This document shows positions 1 to 7,871 of a stretch of 64,000 bases of DNA, one piece after another. How positions within the stretch are numbered: the first letter of the stretch is position 1; every line of letters starts with the position of its first letter. The position numbers and the translations under genes were made by a program. Origin of the DNA: Rhodocyclaceae bacterium (lineage in GTDB: Bacteria; Pseudomonadota; Gammaproteobacteria; Burkholderiales; Rhodocyclaceae). The notes under the pieces are model-generated. The model made no database searches and was not told the origin of the DNA. It saw nothing but the letters and a program-made list of their open reading frames with translations. Location: NCBI GenBank assembly GCA_013426785.1, contig JACDZI010000002.1:17690-81689 (forward strand). Direction: 5' to 3'.

Positions 1-1
1 G

Positions 2-319
2 CGCTTCCATGTTTCGCCCTTCTGCACCGTCAAGGGCGGCTACCGTTTCCGCTTTCGCCGCGCCGGTAAAGTCGAGGTCGCCCACATCGACTACGACGAT
101 GCCGAAGGCCCGCTGCTTCTGACCTTGATCTCAGGCCAGCCGGATGAATGGACCTCTGCAGCGCTGTGGCGGGCCTTCCTGCGCATGCCGCTGCTCACTT
201 TTGGCGTCATCACGCGTATCCATTGGCAGGCACTTAAGCTCTGGCTTAAGAAAGTGCCGTTTTATGGTGTGCATCCCTCCCCCGACCCTCAACTTTCACA
301 ACAGGAGCCAACCCGATGA
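2..319 (+). CDS. DUF1365 family protein, C-terminal part
   Basis: The 5' part lies before the window; the frame is open from base 2. The visible 105 residues start RFHVSPF and include IHWQALKLWLKKVPF, both characteristic of the DUF1365 family, whose biochemical role is not settled. The family is commonly found next to cyclopropane-fatty-acid synthase genes, and here its stop overlaps the next start (ATGA at 316-319), so the two are translationally coupled. The pairing suggests a role in making or handling modified membrane lipids; that is inference from context. Confidence 0.85.
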   Translation, partial: RFHVSPFCTVKGGYRFRFRRAGKVEVAHIDYDDAEGPLLLTLISGQPDEWTSAALWRAFLRMPLLTFGVITRIHWQALKLWLKKVPFYGVHPSPDPQLSQQEPTR

Positions 320-1527
320 ACCCGATGAATTCGGCGGTGACTCTCCCTGCCAGCCAAACGCTCCAGCAGAGCTTGGCGCGCGACACCCGCACGGTCCTCA
401 CCATGCTGGAGCAGCTCAAGCACGGCCGTCTCGAAGTGCGCCTGCCCGGTGGGGCGAACACCCTGTTTGGTAGCGGCGAGCATGGCATCACCCTGCATGT
501 GCATGACGAGACGCTGTTTTCCCGCGTCCTCGCCAAGGGCGACATCGGCCTGGCCGAAGCCTATCTCGACGGGATGTGGGAAGCGTCGGACCTGACCGGC
601 TTCCTCAAGCTGCTGGCCAACAATCGCGCTGTAATCCGGCGGGCGGTCTATGGTTCCTGGCACAGCCTGCTCGCTGCCCGCATACGCCACGTACTGAACC
701 GCAACAGCAAGACCGGTAGCCGGCGCAACATCATGGCCCATTACGACCTGGGCAACGAGTTCTATCGCCTGTGGCTCGATCCGGGCATGAGCTATTCGGC
801 AGCCCTGTTTCCACCCGACGAAGTGGGTTCGCTCGAAGCGGCCCAGTTCGCCAAGTATCGCCGCATCCTCGGCCGCCTGCAGGCGCAGCCGGGCGAACGG
901 GTGCTGGAGATCGGCTGCGGCTGGGGCGGCTTCGCCGAGCTGGCGCAGCAGGCGGGACTCGACCTTACCGGCCTGACGTTGTCGCCGGCCCAGCTCGACT
1001 GGGCGCAGCGCCGTGTTCCAAGCGCCGACTTGCGCCTGCGGGACTATCGCGATCTGCAGGAAAAATTCGACCATGTCGTCTCCATCGAGATGTTCGAGGC
1101 GGTCGGCGAGCGCTGGTGGCCAAGCTACTTCGCGGCCGTGGTCAAGGCGCTCAAACCGGGCGGTCGGGCGGTGATCCAGACCATCACCATCCGCGACGAG
1201 TTGTTCCCGGCCTATCGCAAGGGCACCGATTTTATCCAGCAGTACATCTTCCCCGGCGGCATGCTGCCCTCGCCTGGGGCTTTCCGCACAGCAGCGGCGC
1301 AGCAGGGATTGGTGGTCACGGACGAATTCGCCTTTGGCCATGATTACGCGCGTACCCTGAAGGCCTGGCGCCAAGCCTTCGACGCGCGCTGGCCGCAGAT
1401 CGCCAAGCTCGGCTTCGACGAGACGTTCCGCCGGCTGTGGCGGCTGTATCTCAGCTACTGCGAGGCGGGTTTCCTGGCGGGGAATGTCGATGTCGTCCAG
1501 TTCGAGCTTGCACATCTCCCTGCCTAG
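316..1527 (+). CDS. cfa: Cyclopropane-fatty-acyl-phospholipid synthase family methyltransferase
   Basis: 403 aa, normal for the family. A SAM-binding motif VLEIGCGWGGF lies near residues 196-206, preceded by the typical HYDLGNEFYRLWLDPGMSYS block around residue 140. The family transfers a methyl or methylene group from SAM to the double bond of unsaturated phospholipid acyl chains at the cytoplasmic membrane. Members sitting in DUF1365/DUF3833 clusters are often not the housekeeping CFA synthase and may make methylated or furan fatty acids, so the exact product is open. It is the second gene of a tightly overlapped operon running to 4470. Confidence 0.88.
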   Translation: MNPMNSAVTLPASQTLQQSLARDTRTVLTMLEQLKHGRLEVRLPGGANTLFGSGEHGITLHVHDETLFSRVLAKGDIGLAEAYLDGMWEASDLTGFLKLLANNRAVIRRAVYGSWHSLLAARIRHVLNRNSKTGSRRNIMAHYDLGNEFYRLWLDPGMSYSAALFPPDEVGSLEAAQFAKYRRILGRLQAQPGERVLEIGCGWGGFAELAQQAGLDLTGLTLSPAQLDWAQRRVPSADLRLRDYRDLQEKFDHVVSIEMFEAVGERWWPSYFAAVVKALKPGGRAVIQTITIRDELFPAYRKGTDFIQQYIFPGGMLPSPGAFRTAAAQQGLVVTDEFAFGHDYARTLKAWRQAFDARWPQIAKLGFDETFRRLWRLYLSYCEAGFLAGNVDVVQFELAHLPA

Positions 1528-2779
1528 CCCGGGGGTGAGTGCTCCGGGTCGGCCGGCGGCGCCCACGTCGCAAATACTGGCCTACGGCGTACTCGGCCTG
1601 CCGCTGGCCTTCGCGGCCCTGCCGATCTATGTGCATGTACCGCGCTTCTACGCAGAGGTTACGGGTCTCGACTTGGCGCTGCTGGGGGGGTTGTTGCTGG
1701 GTGCCCGCCTGCTCGATGCCTTCATCGACCCTTGGTTCGGTTGGCTAGCCGATCGTGTCTCGCGGCCCGGAATGGTTGCGCTCGCCCTGCCCCCGTTTGC
1801 GTTCGGTTTCGTGGGCCTGTTGAATCCATCCGCGAACCACCCCGCGCTGTGGCTGTTCGCTGCGCTGGCCCTCACCTATCTTGGTTTCTCGGCCGCTTCG
1901 GTCGCCTACCAGGCCTGGGGCGCGGATGTCGGCCGCGATGCGGGCGAGCGCACGCGGCTGACGGCCACCCGCGAAGGTTTCGGCCTGCTCGGCGTGGTGC
2001 TGGCGGCGGCCCTGCCGGGCGTGCTGGCGGCGGACCTGGCGACCGGTATCGCCCGGCTCGCCTGGATATTGCCGCCCCTGCTGCTGATCGCAGCCATCAT
2101 CACGTTTGCAAAAGTCGGCGCTGGCGGCACGGCATTGCGCAGCGAACCGCTGTGGCCGAGCCTGCGTGCCGTCCTGGCAGCGCCGACTTTTCGCCGCCTC
2201 CTGGTAGTGTTCGTCGCCAACGGCATTGCCGCCGCGCTGCCAGCCACGCTGTTCCTGTTCTTTGTCGCCGACGTGCTGCAGGCCGAATCGGTCGGTGGGG
2301 CGCTGCTGGCGCTGTACTTCGTCGCTGGCGCGGCCTCACTGCCGCTGTGGGTTTTTTTCGCCGCACGCTTTGGCCGGGTCACGGCCTGGGGCGCCGCGAT
2401 GGTGCTGGCCATGGTCGCCTTCGCCGGGGCCAGCCAGCTCGGGGCCGGGGATGTCACGGCTTTCGCAGTGATCTGCATTGCCTCCGGGCTGGCTCTCGGC
2501 GCCGATCTTGCCCTGCCGGCGGCCATTGCAGCCGACCTCGGCGAACGACTGGGCCGGGCCGGCGCCTGCTTCGGCGTGTGGAATTTCGTCGCCAAGCTGA
2601 ATCTGGCGCTGGCGGCCGGACTGGCCTTGCCGCTGTTGGCACTGCTCGATTATGTGCCGGGACAGCAAGGCGGGCTGCCGGCCCTGAGCTTTGCCTATGC
2701 CCTGCTGCCCCTGCTGTTCAAAGCCCTTGCCGTCGCGCTGCTGTGGCGCTGGCGGCATTCACTGGAGATTGACAAATGA
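1490..2779 (+). CDS. MFS transporter (GPH/MelB-like)
   Basis: About 429 aa of alternating hydrophobic segments consistent with 12 membrane spans. The loop GWLADRVSRPG and the early acidic residues in LLDAFIDPWFG resemble the glycoside-pentoside-hexuronide branch of MFS. Start choice is uncertain: ATG 1490 has GGGGA seven bases upstream; ATG 1484 and GTG 1535 are alternatives, and residues before GTG 1535 are simply cfa read in another frame. The gene overlaps cfa and shares ATGA with the next gene. A copy of the dispersed 24-bp repeat encodes KVGAGGTA in the central loop between the two six-helix halves. The substrate is unknown; a lipid-related role is inferred from the operon. Confidence 0.8.
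   Translation: MSSSSSLHISLPSPGVSAPGRPAAPTSQILAYGVLGLPLAFAALPIYVHVPRFYAEVTGLDLALLGGLLLGARLLDAFIDPWFGWLADRVSRPGMVALALPPFAFGFVGLLNPSANHPALWLFAALALTYLGFSAASVAYQAWGADVGRDAGERTRLTATREGFGLLGVVLAAALPGVLAADLATGIARLAWILPPLLLIAAIITFAKVGAGGTALRSEPLWPSLRAVLAAPTFRRLLVVFVANGIAAALPATLFLFFVADVLQAESVGGALLALYFVAGAASLPLWVFFAARFGRVTAWGAAMVLAMVAFAGASQLGAGDVTAFAVICIASGLALGADLALPAAIAADLGERLGRAGACFGVWNFVAKLNLALAAGLALPLLALLDYVPGQQGGLPALSFAYALLPLLFKALAVALLWRWRHSLEIDK
2110..2133 (+). repeat. Dispersed 24-bp repeat, copy 1 (inside MFS gene)
   Basis: A-tract first orientation, one mismatch from the core (GGCAC instead of GGGAC). It is read in frame as K-V-G-A-G-G-T-A in the central cytoplasmic loop of the MFS protein. 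Confidence 0.85.
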
Positions 2780-3300
2780 AACTGATGCTTGCCGCCGCCG
2801 CATTCTCACTCGGTATCGCCGGCTGTTCTTCGATCGGCGTGGAGCAATACCGCGCCGAAACCCCGGTACTCAAGCTCGACCAGTACCTGAACGGCCAGCT
2901 TGACGCCTGGGGCATCTTCCAGGGCCGCGGCGGCGAGGTGAAAAAGCGATTCCACGTGGTCATCGATGCCAAGTGGAACGGCGATGTCGGCACCCTCGAC
3001 GAACGCTTCAGCTGGTCCGACGGCACCACCTCGCAGCGCATCTGGACGCTGACAAAACAGCCGGATGGAACCTACCGCGGCAAGGCCGACGACGTGATCG
3101 GCGAAGCGATCGGCGAAGTCGCCGGCAATGCCCTGCGCTGGCGCTACGTGATGGCGCTGCCGGTGGATGGCAAGGTGTACAACGTCGATTTCGACGACTG
3201 GATGTTCCTGATGGACGACAAGGTGATGCTCAACCGTTCCTACATGTCCAAGTGGGGTTTCCGCCTCGGCGAAGTGACGCTGACCTTCAGCAAGCGATGA
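2776..3300 (+). CDS. DUF3833 family lipoprotein
   Basis: 174 aa. The N-terminus carries a short signal with a lipobox ending IAGC (Cys about residue 17), so it is probably a lipid-anchored envelope protein. The rest fits DUF3833: VEQYRAETPVLKLDQYLNG, a TYRGKADDVIGEA segment and a YNVDFDDWMF segment. Its function is not established. It overlaps the MFS stop and the SDR start by ATGA junctions, so it belongs to the same operon. Co-occurrence with CFA-type enzymes suggests a role in lipid or envelope remodelling. Confidence 0.85.
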   Translation: MKLMLAAAAFSLGIAGCSSIGVEQYRAETPVLKLDQYLNGQLDAWGIFQGRGGEVKKRFHVVIDAKWNGDVGTLDERFSWSDGTTSQRIWTLTKQPDGTYRGKADDVIGEAIGEVAGNALRWRYVMALPVDGKVYNVDFDDWMFLMDDKVMLNRSYMSKWGFRLGEVTLTFSKR

Positions 3301-4052
3301 ACCCTAAACTCACTGACTGGCAGGACAAGCGCGTCTGGCTGGTCGGTGCCTCGGCGGGGATCGGTGCGGCCCTGGCGAAGTCCTTGGCTCAGCGGGGCGC
3401 GCGGTTGGCGCTGTCGGCACGCAACGCCAAAAAACTACAAGCACTCGGCATTGCCGATGCCCTGCTGTTACCTTGTGATGTGACCGACACCGCCAGTCTT
3501 GCTGCTGCCCATGCCGGGTTGATTGCCGCTTGGGGTGGCGCCGACATGGTGATTTACCTGGCCGGCGACTATATGCCGATGGGCGCCGATAACTTCGATC
3601 TCAAGGTGGCCGAGCAGGTGGTCGCAGTCAATTTCAACGGGGCGATGAAACTGGCTTCCCTCGTCCTGCCCGACCTCAAGCCGGGCGGTGGCCTCGCGCT
3701 CGTCGCCAGCGTCGCCGGCTATCGCGGCCTGCCCAAGGCGCTCTGTTACGGGCCGGGCAAGGCGGCACTGATCCACTTCGCCGAATGCCTGCATCTCGAC
3801 TTGGCACCCAAAGGGGTCGGCGTCTGGGTGATCAACCCGGGTTTCGTGGCGACACGGCTGACGGCGAAGAACGACTTCGAGATGCCGGCGCTCATCACCC
3901 CCGAACAGGCGGCGCAGGCGATCATCGCCGGTTTTGCCGCCGGGCGCTTTGAAATCCATTTTCCCAAGCGCTTCACTCGGGTGATGAAACTGGTCGCCCA
4001 CCTGCCCTACCGCTGGTCTTTCCCCCTGATTCGCCGTTTTACCGGAGCCTGA
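3297..4052 (+). CDS. Short-chain dehydrogenase/reductase (SDR)
   Basis: 251 aa with the classical SDR layout: cofactor-binding GASAGIGAALA near residues 16-26 and a catalytic Ser/Tyr/Lys set seen as LVASVAGY then YGPGK (YxxxK). It is an NAD(P)-dependent oxidoreductase with unknown substrate. The start is the ATG overlapping the DUF3833 stop (ATGA). SDRs recur in DUF1365-CFA-DUF3833 clusters, so the substrate may be a modified acyl chain or a quinone-like molecule; this is inference. Confidence 0.87.
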   Translation: MNPKLTDWQDKRVWLVGASAGIGAALAKSLAQRGARLALSARNAKKLQALGIADALLLPCDVTDTASLAAAHAGLIAAWGGADMVIYLAGDYMPMGADNFDLKVAEQVVAVNFNGAMKLASLVLPDLKPGGGLALVASVAGYRGLPKALCYGPGKAALIHFAECLHLDLAPKGVGVWVINPGFVATRLTAKNDFEMPALITPEQAAQAIIAGFAAGRFEIHFPKRFTRVMKLVAHLPYRWSFPLIRRFTGA

Positions 4053-4053
4053 C

Positions 4054-4470
4054 ATGAAACTGGATGCCCTGATCGACTTCTTCCAGAGTTTTGTCCCGGA
4101 GAGCGTTGCGCGCTTTCCCGAGTTCTACGCCGAGGACGCCTGGTTCAAGGACCCGTTCAACGAGGTCTGCGGAATTTTGGCCATCCAGCGCATCTTTACA
4201 CACATGTTTTGCCAGGTGCAGGAGCCGCGCTTTGTGGTGACCGAGCAGGTCGCCGATGCCGGCGGCGCGATGCTGACCTGGGATTTTCATTTCCGGGTGC
4301 GCGGCCGCCGCGAACCGCTGCTGATCCGCGGCGTGTCGCACCTCAAGTTCGATGCTGCCGGCAAGGTGAATTTCCACCGCGACTACTGGGATGCCGCCGA
4401 GGAACTCTACGAAAAGCTGCCGGTGCTCGGCCTGCTGATGCGCGGCTTGCGCAAGGCCTTGGCGGCCTAG
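4054..4470 (+). CDS. NTF2-like (SnoaL-type) fold protein
   Basis: 138 aa, the usual size of a single NTF2-like cone domain. It begins LIDFFQSFVPESVARFPEFYAEDAWFKDPF and later has VSHLKFDAAGKVNFHRDYWDAAEELY, the family's F.DP and H.DYWD pattern. Such proteins are small-molecule isomerases, hydrolases or non-catalytic binders. It is the last gene of the lipid-modification operon, starting one base after the SDR stop. Confidence 0.85.
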   Translation: MKLDALIDFFQSFVPESVARFPEFYAEDAWFKDPFNEVCGILAIQRIFTHMFCQVQEPRFVVTEQVADAGGAMLTWDFHFRVRGRREPLLIRGVSHLKFDAAGKVNFHRDYWDAAEELYEKLPVLGLLMRGLRKALAA

Positions 4471-4499
4471 CTGGCGTCGTAGGACACCAATACCACTTC

Positions 4500-4930
4500 C
4501 GCTGCCTGTTGCCGCAGTGTTTCAACGCCCGCTTCGAGCAGGTGTGCCAACGCCTCGTGACGCTACGCAAGCAGGGAACGAAGGCATCCGGTTTGGCTTC
4601 ATGCGCTCCGACCCTGCCGGATACGTGACCAAACGCTTCCCCTTGCCGGGGATGCCGCTGCCGCGCTACGGCACCGGATGCCCGCTATGGGCGGCTTACC
4701 GGGCTTTTCAGATGCCCGGTACCTTGCTGCACCAACTCGTGGAAATGCCGGGGAGCGACCCCTTACTGTTGGTGGCGCGCGCTGTGGAGAAGGAGCGTGC
4801 CGACTACGGCATGCCGCCGCACTTCCTGTCCTTCATGCTCGTGTGCGACGCTATTTTGCTTACCGCCAGACTGCCCCGATCATCTCGGCGACGCTCGGGA
4901 AGGTTTCTCCCCGTGCAGGGTAACCGTCAG
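4500..4930 (+). pseudogene. Remnant of a ScfR-type XRE-family regulator (C-terminal domain)
   Basis: Two frames together spell the C-terminal (DUF2083-like) part of a short-chain fatty-acyl regulator. One frame gives NARFEQVCQRLVTLRKQG near 4525-4578; the next gives RFGFMRSDPAGYVTKRF, GTGCPLWAAYRAFQMPG and LLLVARAVEKE up to about 4860. A frameshift near 4580-4600 joins them. The N-terminal HTH and ImmA-like part is absent and the extreme C-terminus is scrambled. The family identification is from remembered sequence pattern. It lies directly after the lipid cluster, so the intact ancestor may have regulated acyl metabolism. Confidence 0.65.
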
Positions 4931-4931
4931 T

Positions 4932-4955
4932 AAAAGTCGGCTCCGGCAGGACGGC
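4932..4955 (+). repeat. Dispersed 24-bp repeat, copy 2 (variant)
   Basis: A-tract first orientation. Two mismatches: the middle reads GGCTCCGG instead of GGCGCTGG, a variant shared with the copy at 38986. It lies a few bases before the convergent end of metW (4959). Confidence 0.8.
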
Positions 4956-4958
4956 AAA

Positions 4959-5615
4959 TCAGAAGACTTGGGCGGGGTCGGAAAAAGGCGCAGGAGCAAC
5001 TAGCCGGGTAGCGCCGCCACCGTTGCTGCGACCGAGACGATAGACGGCCAGGCTGCCGAGGAAGTTGGGCTCTTCCAGCATGAGCTGCCCGCGCTCGTCG
5101 AGTACCTGGCGATCACGGATAACGATGTCCATGTCCGTGCACAGGCTCTCGAAGTCGAGCATGGTGAAGAAGCGAACGTTGGGAGTGTCGTACCACTGGT
5201 AGGGCAGGTCGTCCGACACCGGCATGTGGCCGTTCAGCACCGCCATGCGGTTTTTCCAGTAGGCGAAGTTGGGGAAGGACACCACCACCTCGCGGCCAAC
5301 GCGCAGCATCTCGGCGAGGATCTGCTGGGTGTGGCGCACGGTCTGCAGCGTCAGCGAGAGCACGACATGATCGAAGGCACCATCCTCAAAACCGGCCAGG
5401 CCGGCATCGAGGTCGCTCTGGATGACGCTGATGCCGTTTTCGATGGCGGCCAGCACGTGACCGGGATCGCGTTCCACGCCCCAGCCGCGAATGCCGCGCG
5501 CCGCCAGTAACTTGAGCAATTCGCCCTCGCCGCAACCGAGGTCGAGCACCGTCTCGCCAGGCTTCATCCAGCTGGCGATGACGCCGAAATCGGGGCGCTT
5601 CAGGGGATGGCTCAT
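4959..5615 (-). CDS. metW: MetW-like methyltransferase-fold protein
   Basis: 218 aa. The start ATG overlaps the metX stop by ATGA. A Rossmann methyltransferase motif, [12 protein letters not shown], lies near residues 23-34, and the family-specific [14 protein letters not shown] and [11 protein letters not shown] blocks follow. MetW partners MetX in homoserine acylation during methionine biosynthesis in many proteobacteria. The metX-metW pairing on the minus strand supports the call. Confidence 0.95.
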   Translation of the reverse strand: MSHPLKRPDFGVIASWMKPGETVLDLGCGEGELLKLLAARGIRGWGVERDPGHVLAAIENGISVIQSDLDAGLAGFEDGAFDHVVLSLTLQTVRHTQQILAEMLRVGREVVVSFPNFAYWKNRMAVLNGHMPVSDDLPYQWYDTPNVRFFTMLDFESLCTDMDIVIRDRQVLDERGQLMLEEPNFLGSLAVYRLGRSNGGGATRLVAPAPFSDPAQVF

Positions 5616-6742
5616 AGCTCGATATTTCGGAGGTAAGCCGCTACCACGGCGTGATAGTGGGCGTCGTCCATCAGGAAGGCGTCGTGGCCGTGCGGGCTGG
5701 TGATCTCGGCATAGCTGACATCGTGTTTGTACTTCATCAGCGCATTGACGATCTCGCGGCTGCGCTCCGGCGAGAAGCGCCAGTCGGTGGTGAAGGAAAC
5801 GACCAGGAATTTCGCTTGGGCGACGGCCAGCGCTGCGGCCAGGTCGCCACCGGCGACGCGCGCCGGGTCGAAGTAGTCGAGCGCACGCGTCATCAACAGG
5901 TAGGTATTGGCGTCGAACCAGCCGGCGAACTTGTCGCCCTGGTAATGCAGGTAGGACTCGATCTCGAATTCGACGTCGAAGCCGTAGGAACCGGCACCGG
6001 CGCGCCGCTTGCGACCGAACTTCTCGGCCATCTGGTCCTCGGCGAGGTAGGTGATGTGGCCGAGCATGCGCGCCAGGCGCAGGCCGCGCCAGGGGTGGGT
6101 GTCGTACTCGTAATAATGGCCGGCATGGAAATCCGGATCGGTGATGATGGCCTGGCGCGCCACGTCGTTGAAGGCGATGTTTTCGGCCGTCAGGTTGGGT
6201 GCGGCGGCGATCACCAGCGCGTGACGGATGCGTTCCGGATAGGTAATGGTCCAGCGTAGCGCCTGCATGCCACCGAGCGAACCGCCCATTACTGCGGCCC
6301 ATTGCCGGATGCCCAGTCGATCGGCCAGCCGCGCCTGCGCATGCACCCAATCCACCACGGCGACCAGCGGGAAGTCGGCGCCCCACGGCTTGCCGTTCGT
6401 TGGATTGAGCGATTTCGGGCCGGTTGAGCCGTGGCAGCCGCCGATGTTATTGACGCCGACAATGAAAAAACGGTCGGTGTCGAGCGGCCGCCCCGGGCCG
6501 ACGATGTTGTCCCACCAGCCGAGGGTCTTCTCGATGTTGTCCGGATCGGTATGGCCGGCGACATGGTGATGGCCGGACAACGCGTGGCAGATCAGGATGG
6601 CGTTGCTGGCATCGGCATTGAGGGTGCCGTAAGTTTCATAGACCAGATCGTAGTGGTTCAGCACACCACCGCTGCGCAGTTCCAGCGGCGTGTCGAAAGC
6701 CATCCGCTGCGCTGCGACGAGTCCAACGCCGCCCCGGGACAT
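5612..6742 (-). CDS. metX: Homoserine O-acyltransferase MetX
   Basis: 376 aa alpha/beta hydrolase. Nucleophile elbow GGSLGGMQ (Ser about residue 147), oxyanion-region [12 protein letters not shown], and C-terminal Asp/His in SFTTDWRF and HGHDAFL. It acylates homoserine, the first step of methionine synthesis. Whether the donor is acetyl- or succinyl-CoA cannot be read safely; many proteobacterial MetX enzymes use succinyl-CoA. Coupled to metW by a four-base overlap. Confidence 0.95.
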   Translation of the reverse strand: MSRGGVGLVAAQRMAFDTPLELRSGGVLNHYDLVYETYGTLNADASNAILICHALSGHHHVAGHTDPDNIEKTLGWWDNIVGPGRPLDTDRFFIVGVNNIGGCHGSTGPKSLNPTNGKPWGADFPLVAVVDWVHAQARLADRLGIRQWAAVMGGSLGGMQALRWTITYPERIRHALVIAAAPNLTAENIAFNDVARQAIITDPDFHAGHYYEYDTHPWRGLRLARMLGHITYLAEDQMAEKFGRKRRAGAGSYGFDVEFEIESYLHYQGDKFAGWFDANTYLLMTRALDYFDPARVAGGDLAAALAVAQAKFLVVSFTTDWRFSPERSREIVNALMKYKHDVSYAEITSPHGHDAFLMDDAHYHAVVAAYLRNIEL

Positions 6743-6750
6743 GGCCTGAC

Positions 6751-7263
6751 TCAGGACTGGATGCGGCGCGCGCCGTTATAACGGCGCGCCCAGTAGCTGC
6801 CGCTCATATCCTCGACACGCACCTTGGCACCCGGCTTGGGCGCATGGACAAACAGGTTATTGCCAAGATAGATGCCGACATGCGAGAAGGCGCGTCGCAT
6901 GGTGTTGAAGAAGACCAGGTCGCCGGGCTTCAGTTCGGTCTTGGCGATGATTGCGCCAGCCTGGCTGATGGCTTTGGCGCTATGGGGCAGCAGCAGCCCG
7001 AGGCTCTTGTTGTACACGTGGCGCACGAAGCCGGAACAGTCGAACCCGGTTTCGGGGGAACTGCCGCCGCGGCGGTAGCGAATGCCGAGATAGTTGAGCG
7101 CTTCATCCAGGGTGGCGTGCGCACCATCGACGGCACGCATCATCAGTGAGGGCGGCGGTTCGGCAAGTGTCAGGGAAGGCTGGAGATCGGTCACCTCGTC
7201 GGCGCGGGCGCTGGTGCTGAACAGGCTCAGCGCGACAAGGAATACAGTCAGGGTTTTTTGCAT
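6751..7263 (-). CDS. NlpC/P60 family peptidoglycan endopeptidase (secreted)
   Basis: 170 aa. A cleavable signal peptide (about residues 1-21, ending SARA) is followed by one NlpC/P60 domain. Catalytic Cys in [10 protein letters not shown], His in FSHVGIYLG, and a third polar residue in FVHAPKPG. It should cleave the stem-peptide D-Glu-mDAP bond in the periplasm. Eight bases separate it from metX downstream, so they could share a transcript, though the functions differ. A second member of the family lies at 35060. Confidence 0.9.
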   Translation of the reverse strand: MQKTLTVFLVALSLFSTSARADEVTDLQPSLTLAEPPPSLMMRAVDGAHATLDEALNYLGIRYRRGGSSPETGFDCSGFVRHVYNKSLGLLLPHSAKAISQAGAIIAKTELKPGDLVFFNTMRRAFSHVGIYLGNNLFVHAPKPGAKVRVEDMSGSYWARRYNGARRIQS

Positions 7264-7336
7264 AAGTGCGGCACTTTAGTGTCAAAGCCGTCCGAGGTAA
7301 ACCCCTTCAGGACATTTTCCGTGCTGCGATGCAGCA

Positions 7337-7360
7337 AAAAGTCGGCGCTGGCGGGACGGC
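7337..7360 (+). repeat. Dispersed 24-bp repeat, copy 3 (perfect)
   Basis: Exact match to four A's plus GTCGGCGCTGGCGGGACGGC. It is intergenic, between the NlpC/P60 gene and the broken XRE gene, and marks the left edge of the restriction-modification island. Confidence 0.95.
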
Positions 7361-7367
7361 GGAAACT

Positions 7368-7774
7368 CTACTTTGAAGCCCACTGCCGCCGTAGCAGCAA
7401 AGCGATGAACTCATCGGTGAGCGCCCGATTCTCAGGTGAGAGAGAAGCATACTTGGCAGTCAGTGTGCTGACTGCTCGCTGACTCGGGTCCCCCGGAGCG
7501 GATTTCGCTCCCGCCCCGGTAGCCGTTTCTGCCTGTACATGAAGATCGGCAACCGTAACGCCAAGGGCTTGGGCGATGCGTTCCAGTGCCTCTGGCGAAT
7601 AGCCTTGGCGGCCGCGCTCGATGCGTGAAGATTGCTGACATTGGTATTCGCGGCGAATGCCACCTCCTCAAGCGTCTCCTTGCGCGCCTCCCTGATAGCT
7701 CGAATAACTTGCCCAATGTGCATGGGCTGAATGTTGGTGTGCATTGACGCCTCGCGCAAAGCGCGACACGTCAA
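7368..7774 (-). pseudogene. XRE-family HTH regulator, frameshifted
   Basis: The N-terminal frame reads HIGQVIRAIREARKETLEEVAFAANTNVSNL, an XRE helix-turn-helix, then loses frame. The next frame continues RIERGRQGYSPEALERIAQAL and runs to a stop at 7368-7370 with the tail IALLLRRQWASK. Restoring one T after AATCTT (near 7643) rejoins the frames as SNLSRIERGRQG. It is divergent from the RM genes, like C-proteins that time restriction-modification expression. It is either a real loss-of-function deletion or a sequencing error. Confidence 0.8.
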
Positions 7775-7798
7775 TTAAAATGACTTAACACGTCAATT
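7766..7798. promoter_or_regulatory. Paired 11-bp direct repeats, candidate operator
   Basis: ACACGTCAATT occurs at 7766-7776 and again at 7788-7798, 22 bp apart (about two helical turns), in the gap between the XRE gene and the divergent RM operon. This spacing suits cooperative binding of an HTH dimer, plausibly the neighbouring XRE protein. No protein-DNA evidence is available from the sequence. Confidence 0.5.
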
Positions 7799-7871
7799 CT
7801 TTGCCATGGCAAGGCGTAAGCAAGCCGCCATGCACCACAGTTCCCGCACAGGACATTCAGGAAAGAAACCC

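Noticed and set aside
4471-4560. Minus-strand reading ending LVSYDAS that resembles a ketosynthase fragment
   Set aside because: It is short, and the opposite strand reads FEQVCQRL followed by a long ScfR-like stretch, a much longer and more specific match.
7337-7360. The repeat as an intrinsic terminator or REP palindrome
   Set aside because: GC-rich sequence followed by T's looks terminator-like in one direction, but the 20-base core has at most three-base self-pairing, and nine copies lie inside genes.
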